From JAVBLW01 sp031553215 (GTDB lineage: Bacteria; Bacillota_I; Bacilli_A; Acholeplasmatales; Anaeroplasmataceae): a stretch of 64,000 bases of DNA. A program made the translations under genes and the position numbers. The notes under the pieces are model-generated. The model did not search any database. It worked only from the letters and a program-made list of their open reading frames with translations, and was not told the DNA's origin. Position 1 is the first letter of the stretch. Each line of letters opens with the position of its first letter. The stretch spans positions 186,001 through 250,000 of the forward strand of contig JAVBLW010000006.1 of the NCBI GenBank assembly GCA_031553215.1, written 5' to 3'. Positions 33,793 to 43,465 of this stretch are shown here, piece after piece.

Positions 33793-35943
33793 TTATTTGT
33801 TAAAGAAATCATATACTTTCTTATTTTTAATAATTACTACACTATGATAAGAATATTCATTATCAATATACGGATCATCTACAACACAGAAAGGTCTACT
33901 GCATTTACATACATTAGTTCTCATATACTCAGTAGTCTTATTAGACATTTCTACATATGGTACAAGTTCTTCTACTGTATGATTAAAATATTTTCTCTTT
34001 AATGAAACTTTATCTTTAAAATATGCATGAATAGAATCTATTGTTTTCTCTACTTTACATGTTCTTAAGTTAGTAATAATTAATTTATTTGAATCAGCTA
34101 TTAAAGAATCCATTGTTTCTTTAAAATTATCTACTTCTTCATTAAATCCTTTTCCAAATACAATCATATCAAATTGTTTTAAGAATGAGGCAGGAAGATT
34201 TTGAAATTTTAGTTTATAAGATCCAACATAATTAATTTTATTATTTAAAACTACCTTAGGTAAATATCCTTGTTTAGTTTCATTAATAGTAGTTATGTTT
34301 ATCTTTTGATCAGATTTCGCAGTAATATCATTTAAAGCTATTAATTCTAAATTAAATTTAGACCCAACAATTAAGATGTTTTTTACTGAATGTAATTCTA
34401 AAATATTAGAAAACATTTTTCTATTATCTAATACATCCTTTACATAAAATCTTCTTAAGTATTCTAATGATCCCTTTTCAGATTCTACTTTTATATCAGT
34501 AAATTTTTCATATCCACACATACGGTGTTTTTTATCAGATATTTCATTTAACATATGTTGATAATTGTTTTTTAAATTATTTTCTTCCTTTGTATAAGTA
34601 ATATTATATGGACGTAAATTACCATTAATAATTAAATTTTGTAATTCTCTTCTAGATACATCCCACTTAAAGATATTTACAATAGCATTAGCTTCTGCAG
34701 TTGTAAAAATGCTAGCATTATAAGCTGAATCATAAAAATTTATTGCAAAAGAATGGTTTTCTTTAATTTCAATATTTAAGTATTTATCATCCTTAATTAG
34801 AATAATACCTTCACCCTTAGCACGAGTATTAAAACTAGTATCAAAGGCTTCAATGAAGTTTTCTCTTTCTTTAACTGTTATAATTTTTCCCATTTCATAT
34901 CCACTTTGTGGTTCATCATAAAATGAGTAAACATTTCCAACATAATATAAATATACATTTTGACTATGTCTTTTAACTGTAGAATCAGAACTAAATACTT
35001 TTAATGCCGCTCTAATAATTTCAGCATTAGCTTCATCAATAAGCGATGCTTCATATGGATTATCAAACATTTGATATACTTGATTTCCTATTTCTTTAAC
35101 ATATTTTGCATTAGCTTCTACAATATTTTCATGTCCAGTTTTTTCTTTACTTAAAAGATAAGAAACATCTTTTAACTTTAAGAATACATCTTCACTATTA
35201 ATTAAACGATCCTCTAACGAAACCTTTACATTTTCAGTATCAATCTTTAATATTCTATCTACATAGGTCATTTTATATAAATTAAATCCACCATAGATAT
35301 AACCATTTTCAGTAGTTAAACATTTAAATTGAGAAAAAGATAAATCTTGTTTAGCTGTATTTGAATCAATAAATTTATTCATTACTAAGACTTTTCTAAC
35401 TTCGTCCTTAGGTACTTTAACAGCTTTAGTAAAATCTTCTGTTAGCACATAAGAATAATCATCCGTTTTAGTTAAGAAATAAACAGTATTATTTTTATTT
35501 AATTTTACATAACTTGCGTCAGTAACTTTTCTAAAGAAATTATCATAGATGTCAGTTTCACCGCGCTTATTTTTAGACATACCACTAGAAATAAAAGAAA
35601 CCTCTTCGTAATCAAAGTAATTAACATAATCAAGAATAACTGACATGAAATCTTTTCCAAAGCAAGATGCATGAGCAATTTTATTAGTCAAAGAAATTTT
35701 TACTTCTCCGCCATATGTATTGATATCAAGATAATTTCTACCATCTTCGTCATCAAAACAAACATATACGAATTCTCCATTGTTTCTTGTTACTGTCTCT
35801 TCCTCATTTGCAATATAAGATTCTCTATCTTGCATTGGAAACTTGTGATCTGGAATATATACAGTATCATTATTATCTTCTACTATTGCGGTAACAACTT
35901 TTCTTTCTCTAACATCTAATTGATATAAAAACTTCTTTATCAT
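33793..35943 (-). CDS. Large protein of unknown function
   Basis: The 716-residue protein has no signal peptide or membrane segment. The first 500 residues are unrecognised and beta-rich with many Tyr, Phe and Asn. The C-terminal 230 residues have a Rossmann-like strand-loop (KNILIVGSKFNLELIALNDI, near 519-538) and a second strand QFDMIVFGKG, which may be a degenerate methyltransferase- or dehydrogenase-like fold. It ends with a Cys pair (NVCKCSRPFCVVDDPY). It is a single gene with its own terminator. Its codon use matches the housekeeping neighbours, so it is probably a long-term resident. Confidence 0.7.
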   Translation of the reverse strand: MIKKFLYQLDVRERKVVTAIVEDNNDTVYIPDHKFPMQDRESYIANEEETVTRNNGEFVYVCFDDEDGRNYLDINTYGGEVKISLTNKIAHASCFGKDFMSVILDYVNYFDYEEVSFISSGMSKNKRGETDIYDNFFRKVTDASYVKLNKNNTVYFLTKTDDYSYVLTEDFTKAVKVPKDEVRKVLVMNKFIDSNTAKQDLSFSQFKCLTTENGYIYGGFNLYKMTYVDRILKIDTENVKVSLEDRLINSEDVFLKLKDVSYLLSKEKTGHENIVEANAKYVKEIGNQVYQMFDNPYEASLIDEANAEIIRAALKVFSSDSTVKRHSQNVYLYYVGNVYSFYDEPQSGYEMGKIITVKERENFIEAFDTSFNTRAKGEGIILIKDDKYLNIEIKENHSFAINFYDSAYNASIFTTAEANAIVNIFKWDVSRRELQNLIINGNLRPYNITYTKEENNLKNNYQHMLNEISDKKHRMCGYEKFTDIKVESEKGSLEYLRRFYVKDVLDNRKMFSNILELHSVKNILIVGSKFNLELIALNDITAKSDQKINITTINETKQGYLPKVVLNNKINYVGSYKLKFQNLPASFLKQFDMIVFGKGFNEEVDNFKETMDSLIADSNKLIITNLRTCKVEKTIDSIHAYFKDKVSLKRKYFNHTVEELVPYVEMSNKTTEYMRTNVCKCSRPFCVVDDPYIDNEYSYHSVVIIKNKKVYDFFNK

Positions 35944-35980
35944 AGGCGGCCTCTTTCTATCTTACCTTTCTATTATACCA

Positions 35981-36012
35981 AAAAAAAAGATGAATTAAAT
36001 AAATTCATCAAT
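35981..36012 (-). terminator. Terminator of tyrS
   Basis: Arms GATGAATT and AATTCATC around a short AT loop, followed on the minus strand by nine T. It lies directly after tyrS. Confidence 0.82.
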
Positions 36013-36017
36013 TTTCT

Positions 36018-37256
36018 TTAAAATTTTACTAAAGCGTATTTTTTCTTACCACGTCTAATAACTATAAATTTACCTTCAATTGCTTTATCCTTAGATATGA
36101 CAAATTCTAAATCAGTAATCTTTTCTCCATTTATACTAACAGCACCTGTCGTTACAAATTCTCTTGATTCTCTTTTAGATGAAGCTAATTCTAATTCTAT
36201 TAATACATCTACAATATTTTTATCTTCTGTTAAACTAATCGCTTCTAAATCACTAAATCCCATTTCAATTTCTTGAGCCGTTAAATCTTTAATATCTCCA
36301 CTAAATAAAGCTTGGCTAACTTTAATAGCTTGATTAGTAGCTTCCTCACCATGAATAAACTTTGTAACTTCAAAAGCTAAAGCTTTTTGAGCACTTCTTA
36401 AATGTGGCGCTTCTACCATTTCACGTTCTAGGTTTTCGATTTCTTCTTTACTTAAGAAAGTAAATTGTTTTAAACGTTTAACTACATCACTATCTGGAGT
36501 ATTAATCCAGAATTGATAGAATTCATAAGGTGAAGTTTTATCTTTGTCTAACCATACTGCTTGACCACCTTCACTCTTACCAAACTTAGTACCATCACTT
36601 CTAGTAATTAAAGAGAAAGTTATACCATGTACTTTTGAATCACTTCCACAACGTTTACGAATAAGTTCAATACCAGCGGTAATATTTCCCCATTGGTCTT
36701 GACCTCCAATTTGCATATTGCATCCCATAGTTGTATATAAATGCCACCAATCTAATGATTGTAATATTTGATATGAGAATTCAGTATATGAAATACCACT
36801 ATCTAAACGTGATTTTACAGTATCTTTATTTATCATATAATTAACATTAAAACATTTACCAAAATCTCTTAAGAATGTAATAACATCAATTTTACTAGTC
36901 CAATCATAATTATTAACAATAGTTTCAAATTTAAAAAGATTTTTAACTTGTTTAGCTAAGCATTCAACGTTATATTCAATAACATCTAAATCAAGCATCT
37001 TTCTTTCACCTTGTTGCTTCGGATCTCCTATTTGACCAGTTGCTCCACCAACTAATAAAATTGGCTTATGACCTTTACTAGCTATACGCATAGCTGTTAA
37101 ATAAATTACTAAATGTCCTACATGTAGTGAATCTCCTGTAGGGTCTGCTCCTAGGTAGAATGTAGATTCACCTGATTCTAAAAATTCTTCAATTTTTTCC
37201 ATATCAGTAGCGTCAAAGAATAATTCACGCCACTTTAATTCTTCTAATAATGTCAT
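36018..37256 (-). CDS. tyrS: Tyrosyl-tRNA synthetase
   Basis: The 412-residue class I synthetase has the HIGH-like motif (GDSLHVGHLV, about 41-50), GGQDQWGN in the tyrosine pocket, and KFGKSEGG as KMSKS-like signature (about 224-231). An S4 RNA-binding domain closes the protein (SKRESREFVTTGAVSINGEK). It charges tRNA-Tyr. A T-box leader lies directly upstream, so expression rises when uncharged tRNA-Tyr accumulates. Confidence 0.97.
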   Translation of the reverse strand: MTLLEELKWRELFFDATDMEKIEEFLESGESTFYLGADPTGDSLHVGHLVIYLTAMRIASKGHKPILLVGGATGQIGDPKQQGERKMLDLDVIEYNVECLAKQVKNLFKFETIVNNYDWTSKIDVITFLRDFGKCFNVNYMINKDTVKSRLDSGISYTEFSYQILQSLDWWHLYTTMGCNMQIGGQDQWGNITAGIELIRKRCGSDSKVHGITFSLITRSDGTKFGKSEGGQAVWLDKDKTSPYEFYQFWINTPDSDVVKRLKQFTFLSKEEIENLEREMVEAPHLRSAQKALAFEVTKFIHGEEATNQAIKVSQALFSGDIKDLTAQEIEMGFSDLEAISLTEDKNIVDVLIELELASSKRESREFVTTGAVSINGEKITDLEFVISKDKAIEGKFIVIRRGKKKYALVKF

Positions 37257-37276
37257 ATAATTTCCTCCTAAATAAC

Positions 37277-37447
37277 AAAAAAACGTCCTTAAATCTAAGG
37301 ACGTTTAAACGCGGTACCACCTTAGTTCTAGATATATATCTAGCACTCTATGTTATAACGTTACAACCGTTCTTGCTTTGCACAAGAATTCTCATAAGTG
37401 TATTCATAATATCATATCTATTAGCTTTCACCTACCGCTAACTCTCT
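37277..37447 (-). promoter_or_regulatory. T-box riboswitch of tyrS (specifier UAC)
   Basis: On the minus strand the leader begins near 37447 with the stem I bases (GCGGTAGGTGAAAGCTA). It carries the specifier TAC followed by ACTTATGAG, the T-box bulge GGTGGTACCGCG (37309-37322), and the competing terminator with perfect arms AACGTCCTTA and TAAGGACGTT plus a T run (37277-37306). UAC is a Tyr codon, matching the gene downstream. Binding of uncharged tRNA-Tyr would favour the antiterminator. Confidence 0.95.
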
Positions 37448-37487
37448 AAAAAATATTTTATTACTACTTTTCTTAATCATCAAATAT

Positions 37488-38480
37488 TTACATTGATTTT
37501 CTTCTAATTACCTTATAAGGTAGGTTAACATGCTTATTTTCAACTTCTTCATTACTCATTAGCTTAGTTAATAGTCTCATTGAAACAGCACCTATATCAT
37601 ACACCGGAGTATCAATACAAGTCAAGCTTGGTCTTGATAATAAAGCATATTTTGTATTTTGGAATCCAATAACACTTACATCTTCAGGAACTTTCTTTCC
37701 TAAATCAAGCATTACATTCATAAAAGATACAGCAATACTATCTCTTACTGCTAGTGCAGCTTCAACCTTTTGATTAGAGAAATATTCTAAGAAATGGGGA
37801 GTATTAATATTTATATCTCCACTTGTTCTAAAAATCTTAGGTTCAAGATTAGCTTCTTGCATTGCTTTAGAATAACCAACCTCTTTACCATGATTTACTG
37901 AATATCTTCTAACGGTAGAAAGTAAATAAATTTCCTTTTTACCTTGAGATAATAATTCCTTTGTAATATTATATGATGCCTCTGCATAATCGATAGTCAC
38001 ACTTGGAATAGATAAATCTTCACTAAGAACATTTGCTAAAACAATAGGAGTTCCAGCATCTTCAATTCTTTCTTTTACAAGATCCATTTGTTTTGAATCT
38101 AATTCATCATTCATAAGTATTATTCCATCAACTTGTTCAGCAATAACAATTCTAATAATATCATCAACACTAGTTTCCCCAGTCATTGAGAATATTTTAA
38201 TTGAATAATTATATCTTTTTGATATATCAATAATACCACCTAATAGTTGTGATGTTGATGCTCTTGTAACATCGGATAATACAACCCCAACTGTAGTAGT
38301 TTTACGACTTGCAAGTCCTCTTGCAATAGCATTTGGACGATACCCAAGCTCCTTTATTACCTTTAACACTTTTTCACGGGTTTCAACATTTACTTTTTCT
38401 GGATTATTTAATACTCTACTAACTGTAGCTAACGAAACTTTCGCAGCACCCGCTACATCGTATATAGTAACATTCGCCAT
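37488..38480 (-). CDS. ccpA: LacI-family regulator, CcpA-like
   Basis: The 330-residue protein has the LacI HTH (VTIYDVAGAAKVSLATVSRV, 4-23) and hinge (YRPNAIARGLASRKT, 47-61), then a periplasmic-binding-like core. The N-terminal 70 residues are very close to those of CcpA of Bacillota (YRPNAIARGLASRKTTTVGV). CcpA with HPr-Ser-P represses or activates carbon genes at cre sites. Without a neighbouring sugar operon, a global role is the best reading. Gene symbol by similarity only. Confidence 0.7.
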   Translation of the reverse strand: MANVTIYDVAGAAKVSLATVSRVLNNPEKVNVETREKVLKVIKELGYRPNAIARGLASRKTTTVGVVLSDVTRASTSQLLGGIIDISKRYNYSIKIFSMTGETSVDDIIRIVIAEQVDGIILMNDELDSKQMDLVKERIEDAGTPIVLANVLSEDLSIPSVTIDYAEASYNITKELLSQGKKEIYLLSTVRRYSVNHGKEVGYSKAMQEANLEPKIFRTSGDININTPHFLEYFSNQKVEAALAVRDSIAVSFMNVMLDLGKKVPEDVSVIGFQNTKYALLSRPSLTCIDTPVYDIGAVSMRLLTKLMSNEEVENKHVNLPYKVIRRKSM

Positions 38481-38512
38481 GATATCACCTCTTTTGTATC
38501 GAGAAAATTATA

Positions 38513-39805
38513 TCATTTTTTGGAAGGGTTTTCAATATTATTTTGTTTTTTTGTCAAAATAAAGTCTTTATACTTCAAATCGACATTTCCTGCCCCTACA
38601 AAGCATATTACTGCCTCAGTTTCACCAATTAATTTATCTTTAATTATTTCACTATATTTCTTCATTTCCATAAAATCATAGAATGTGCTCTTTAAATAAT
38701 CATCATCCTTTTCTCTTACACTTGAAAATATATCAGTCAAATAACATTCATCAAAAAGATTTAATACCTTTTTAAATTCTCTTTTAAATTTTATAGTTCT
38801 TGTATTAGTATGTGGTTCAAATACTATTATCTTTTTGTAATCTTCATATTTTAAACTTATCCCATTATAAAATGAAATCAATTCATTCGGATGATGAGCG
38901 TAATCACATATAACATCCATACTATCAAAACTAGTAGTTTCCATTCTTCTTCTCGGTAAAACTATTTTGTTAATGTTTTCTTTTATATAGTTATTATCGA
39001 AACCTATATATCTAAGCACTGTATAAGCAGCTAAGAAATCATATATCATATGTTCTCCAAAGTAATTTAAATAGAACTCATCTTCTTCAGTATAATACTT
39101 AATATATAATCTATACCCATTTTCTAATAAATCATATTTAACACAAACATCATTATCCTCTTCAAAACCAAAACTTATAGTATTAAAAACATTTAATTTC
39201 GAAGCATACTTGTCATCACCATTATATATAATCATTTTTGATTGCTCGGCTATTTTTGAAAAACTCTTATATACATCATCAATCGTATTAAAATAATCTG
39301 GATGATCAAAATCAATGTTCATAACTACTAAAATATCTGGAAAATAATTTAAGAAGGTATCCTTATATTCACAAGCTTCATATATAAAATATTCGCTATC
39401 TTTTTCTCCATGTCCATTTGAATCACCTATTAAATAACTTGCCTTTTCAGTCATACAAGAAAGCATTGTTGTTGTTGTAGTTTTTCCATGTGTACCTGAT
39501 ATTGCTATATTTATACAATCAAATAAGCTATTTAAGAACTTGGGATAATATTGATACTTGTATCCTCCCTTAATTATTTTTTTAGTCACTTCATGTTTAG
39601 TAAATGCATTACCAATTACATAAAAATATTCCTCATCATATACCATTTCACTTATATTATATATTTTGATATTCTTATCCATATCTTCGGTAGTATAATA
39701 ATTTTCTTCATAATCTACCCCTATTACAACATGTCCTAGATCATATAGAATTTTAGCTAATGCTGCCATAGCACTACCTTTAATTCCAACTAAAAAGTAT
39801 TTCAT
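38513..39805 (-). CDS. murC: UDP-N-acetylmuramate-L-alanine ligase
   Basis: Start at ATG 39805 (MKYFLVGIKGSAMAALAKIL) after GGGTGA; an upstream TTG in frame is less likely. The 430-residue protein has the N-terminal Rossmann part, the ATP loop SGTHGKTTTTTM (about 105-116) and the Mur central and C-terminal domains (MNIDFDHPDYF; CDYAHHPNEL). It adds L-Ala to UDP-MurNAc, the first step of the peptide stem of peptidoglycan. Length is normal for MurC. Confidence 0.87.
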   Translation of the reverse strand: MKYFLVGIKGSAMAALAKILYDLGHVVIGVDYEENYYTTEDMDKNIKIYNISEMVYDEEYFYVIGNAFTKHEVTKKIIKGGYKYQYYPKFLNSLFDCINIAISGTHGKTTTTTMLSCMTEKASYLIGDSNGHGEKDSEYFIYEACEYKDTFLNYFPDILVVMNIDFDHPDYFNTIDDVYKSFSKIAEQSKMIIYNGDDKYASKLNVFNTISFGFEEDNDVCVKYDLLENGYRLYIKYYTEEDEFYLNYFGEHMIYDFLAAYTVLRYIGFDNNYIKENINKIVLPRRRMETTSFDSMDVICDYAHHPNELISFYNGISLKYEDYKKIIVFEPHTNTRTIKFKREFKKVLNLFDECYLTDIFSSVREKDDDYLKSTFYDFMEMKKYSEIIKDKLIGETEAVICFVGAGNVDLKYKDFILTKKQNNIENPSKK

Positions 39806-39852
39806 AATATCACCCAATAAAGTGTATGAAATACTTCTTAAAATTATTTACT

Positions 39853-40386
39853 TTATTTGATTTTTGCATTAAGTAATACATTCATATCAAAATCATATAC
39901 TACTATTTTTTCATCATCCATAACTGCAAAAGAATTCTTGCAACCATTCTTAGGTATACTAGTACTTCCTGGGTTTATATATCTAACACCATTTAATTCT
40001 CTATCTTCATAAACATGTGTATGACCATATAAAACAATACCGTTTTTATTATCTCCATCAAAGTTTAGATGATGTCCGTGACATAAATATATCTCTTTAC
40101 CATTAATATTTAGATTATATTCATCTAATATTTTAAAATCTAAGACCATTTGATCAACTTCTGCATCGCAATTTCCCTTAACACAAATAATTTTATCCTT
40201 ATATTGATTAAGCAAAGAAAACACTTCTTTAGGATTATAAGCCTCAGGTAAATCATTTCTTGGACCATGATATAACACATCTCCTAAGCAAAGAATCATA
40301 TCACAATTAAATTCATTAAACTTATCAATTACTTTTTTAGCATAATAGCTTGAACCATGTAAATCACTAAAAATTAAATATTTCAT
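39853..40386 (-). CDS. YfcE/MJ0936-type phosphodiesterase
   Basis: Start at ATG 40386 after AGGTGG. The 177-residue protein is a small calcineurin-like phosphoesterase: FSDLHGSS (6-13), LGDVLYHGP, VKGNCDAEV, LCHGHH and YGHTHVYED, i.e. all metal ligands. Small single-domain members of this class hydrolyse bis-pNPP-type substrates; the natural substrate is unknown. It is close to the start of the SNF2 gene (nine bases), suggesting one transcript. Confidence 0.88.
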   Translation of the reverse strand: MKYLIFSDLHGSSYYAKKVIDKFNEFNCDMILCLGDVLYHGPRNDLPEAYNPKEVFSLLNQYKDKIICVKGNCDAEVDQMVLDFKILDEYNLNINGKEIYLCHGHHLNFDGDNKNGIVLYGHTHVYEDRELNGVRYINPGSTSIPKNGCKNSFAVMDDEKIVVYDFDMNVLLNAKIK

Positions 40387-40395
40387 ACATACCAC

Positions 40396-43374
40396 CTAAT
40401 TAAATAATTTCTTCAAATCTTCTTTATTCATTTTCTTAATTACTTCATCTTCTGTTATTACTGTATCACTTAAGAATTTCTTTTGATTTTGCAATTCTAC
40501 AATTTTTTCTTCAATTGTATCTTTATTAATCATCTTTATAACATGGACTACCTTATCTTGACCTATTCTATGTGCTCTATCTGTTGCTTGATTCATAGCC
40601 GCTAAATTCCACCACGGATCAAAATGAATAACAACATCCGCACTCGTTAAATTTAAGCCAGTTCCACCAGCTTTTAAAGAAATTAAAAATACTCCAATTT
40701 CTTTATCTTCGTTAAATCTAGTTACCAATTCCTGGCGTTGGGTAACCTTTGTAGAGCCAGTTAATTCTAAATACTTAATATTGCTTTTCTCTAATCTTTC
40801 ACCAATAAATTTAAATAAACTCGTGAATTGTGAGAATATTAATATCTTATGATTATCTAAAATCTTTTCTTCGACTATTTCCATTAATAAATTAATTTTT
40901 GAATTTGGTGCATCTACATTATCAATAAACAATCTTGGTTCACAAGCAATTTGTCTAAGTCTAGTTAAAACACTTAAAACTTTGGTCATATTATAATCAC
41001 TATTTTGTACTACACTTTTCGCATCTAATAAATAGCTATCATATAATTTTTTCTCTTCTTTACTCATTGTTGAATAAGCATAATTTTCTATTTTATCCTC
41101 TAAATTTAGGACATCACCTTTTAATCGTCTAAGCATAAATAATGATATCTTTTTATTTAAATCATTTAATAAACTATGATTATCTTTAAAACTTTCATAT
41201 TTGCTAACAAACATACTTTTTGTTCCTAAGTATCCAGGTAATACAAAATCAAAAATACTCCATAAATCAAGCAAACTATTTTCTATAGGTGTTCCTGTTA
41301 ATGCAAATCTAATATCACTTCTTAAACTCTTTACAGCAATAGTTTTTAAAGCATCCGGATTCTTTATATATTGCGCTTCATCAACCACACACATCAAAAA
41401 ATCTGTATTTTTGTATTTTTCAATATCTATTCTTAATGTTTCATAAGACATTATAAGTACATAATTATTTAATAAGGCTTCTTTAATTTCCTCATCAGTT
41501 CTATTTATTCCGTATATTACCTTTGTTTTTATATTTGGCGCAAATTTCCTAAATTCTGACTCCCAATTAAAAATTAAAGAGGTTGGAGAAATAATAATTG
41601 ATGGTTTATTTTTTTCTAGTGAATCAATTAATGCAATAATTTGTAAAGTTTTACCTAACCCCATATCATCGGCTAAAATACCACCAAATTTATATTTAGA
41701 TAGCGTCTTTAACCATTTATATCCCGATATCTGATAGTCTCTAAGTACATCTTTTATATTATCATTTAGATCAATCGAGATATTACTATAATCTAACATA
41801 TCATCAATAAATTTTGATAATTCTTTATTAATTGAAATTGTCTTTTTATATTTTTCATTTAAATAATAAATTTGATATAATTTTAAATTAGTTCCATTAA
41901 ATTTTTTTATATCTAAATCATTTAATATTTCTTCATATTCATCAAATTGATCATAATCAATTTCAACAATTTGATTATCTAACTCTACATATTTCTTTTT
42001 TTCTTTATATGCTAAAAACATTTTTTCAGTTTCTAGATTCGAATACGTTTTTTCATCATATAAAATACTTATTATCCCACCCTCTAATTTAAGATTTAAA
42101 TTAATTGGCTTCATTTTATTTATTTTAATATTTTTTACATCTTCGCTAATGTATACCTTGCCATAACACTCTAATTCTTTTATAGCATACTTGACAAAAT
42201 CACATATCTTGTCAAATTCATATATTGTATAATTATTTTCTTTCGTTAATTTAAATTTAGATAAAAGCTTTAAATAATTATCACGCTTTATAAACATGAT
42301 ATTTTCTTCAATATTTGTTTTATAAGCAACCTTTAATTTATTAAAACTATAATCTATATATGAATTAATATCTAAGTCAAAACAGTAAGGTATATCAATT
42401 ACTTCATCTTTGATATATGGATATACATTCACTAAAAAATTATTATATCCTTCTGTATCAAATTCAATTTTATTATTATTTTTTAAGTGCTTTAATGTTA
42501 AATAATATTCATATTTATTATTTAAAACATGGATATTATTTTTATAAAATATATACTGATGCTCAGTTGACGCTAGCAATAAATAATTTTCTCTATTTTC
42601 CAAGTAAAGCGTCATATCTTCTATATAGAACTTCAAATTGGGATGTTCTAAAGTAAAATAATATTCTCTAGTGTAATAACCATTATTAAATAAAATTGAT
42701 TCATTATATAACTTATATATTTCATCTATCATGTTATTATCTAATAAGATTTTATCAGTATCAACAATATCAAGATATTTTAGAATACTAATAAATTCTT
42801 TTGATGTATTATCAAAGTTATTTGGACCTATCTTTAATTTCAAACCATCAAAATCATATTCTTCTCTTTGAAAATATGACCTAATAAACTCCTTGGTATC
42901 TTTTATTTTATATTTTCTATTTTCAACGACTATTTCTAATGATAACATTAACTGCTCATTATAATAAACTGTAGGAATTAATTTCATACTTTCTAATGAT
43001 GAAACCATAGTTGAGCGATATATACTACTTAAGTATTTATCGGCTTTAAGTCCCAACTCTAATTTATTTATTTCTTCAGCATTATTAGAAATTTCATTCA
43101 ATTTATCACGTAATACGAAAAACAAGCAAATTTCATGTTTGCATAATCCTTTTAAATTGCAATCACATTTACCTCTTACTGTATCACCAACAAAAAGAGA
43201 AATGTTATCTATGTCATCTACATTTCCTTCAATAACAAAATCATAATTCATTGAAGTATCTTTCTTTAAATTAATGTTTTTATATTGCTTATTTTGATAT
43301 AGAACATATCCCTCATTTAAAGCAACTAAACTATTAGCATTTTTTCTTATCATTGCAATATCAATTTTCAACAT
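40396..43374 (-). CDS. SWIM zinc-finger SNF2-family ATPase
   Basis: The 992-residue protein has an N-terminal SWIM zinc finger (CDCNLKGLCKHEICLFF, about 74-90), a long region seen in Bacillota SNF2 proteins (about 100-530), and a C-terminal SF2 motor: DDMGLGKTLQIIAL (Walker A), VVDEAQYIKN (DEAQ box), LTGTPIENSLLDLW, LLKAGGTGLNLT-type motif V (SLKAGGTGLNLTSADVV) and QATDRAHRIGQ (motif VI). These proteins translocate on dsDNA and are thought to aid transcription or repair. It is full length. Confidence 0.93.
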   Translation of the reverse strand: MLKIDIAMIRKNANSLVALNEGYVLYQNKQYKNINLKKDTSMNYDFVIEGNVDDIDNISLFVGDTVRGKCDCNLKGLCKHEICLFFVLRDKLNEISNNAEEINKLELGLKADKYLSSIYRSTMVSSLESMKLIPTVYYNEQLMLSLEIVVENRKYKIKDTKEFIRSYFQREEYDFDGLKLKIGPNNFDNTSKEFISILKYLDIVDTDKILLDNNMIDEIYKLYNESILFNNGYYTREYYFTLEHPNLKFYIEDMTLYLENRENYLLLASTEHQYIFYKNNIHVLNNKYEYYLTLKHLKNNNKIEFDTEGYNNFLVNVYPYIKDEVIDIPYCFDLDINSYIDYSFNKLKVAYKTNIEENIMFIKRDNYLKLLSKFKLTKENNYTIYEFDKICDFVKYAIKELECYGKVYISEDVKNIKINKMKPINLNLKLEGGIISILYDEKTYSNLETEKMFLAYKEKKKYVELDNQIVEIDYDQFDEYEEILNDLDIKKFNGTNLKLYQIYYLNEKYKKTISINKELSKFIDDMLDYSNISIDLNDNIKDVLRDYQISGYKWLKTLSKYKFGGILADDMGLGKTLQIIALIDSLEKNKPSIIISPTSLIFNWESEFRKFAPNIKTKVIYGINRTDEEIKEALLNNYVLIMSYETLRIDIEKYKNTDFLMCVVDEAQYIKNPDALKTIAVKSLRSDIRFALTGTPIENSLLDLWSIFDFVLPGYLGTKSMFVSKYESFKDNHSLLNDLNKKISLFMLRRLKGDVLNLEDKIENYAYSTMSKEEKKLYDSYLLDAKSVVQNSDYNMTKVLSVLTRLRQIACEPRLFIDNVDAPNSKINLLMEIVEEKILDNHKILIFSQFTSLFKFIGERLEKSNIKYLELTGSTKVTQRQELVTRFNEDKEIGVFLISLKAGGTGLNLTSADVVIHFDPWWNLAAMNQATDRAHRIGQDKVVHVIKMINKDTIEEKIVELQNQKKFLSDTVITEDEVIKKMNKEDLKKLFN

Positions 43375-43423
43375 ATAGCCACCACCTAGTGCATCTATAT
43401 ATTATATCACAAAAAAAGAAAAA

Positions 43424-43458
43424 ATGCTCATAAACACAAAAATTGTGTCCATAAACAT
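43424..43458 (-). terminator. Terminator of the ArsB-like gene
   Basis: A long hairpin (about 16 pairs including G-T pairs) with a T run on the minus strand, just after the permease gene. Confidence 0.75.
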
Positions 43459-43465
43459 TCCTTTT

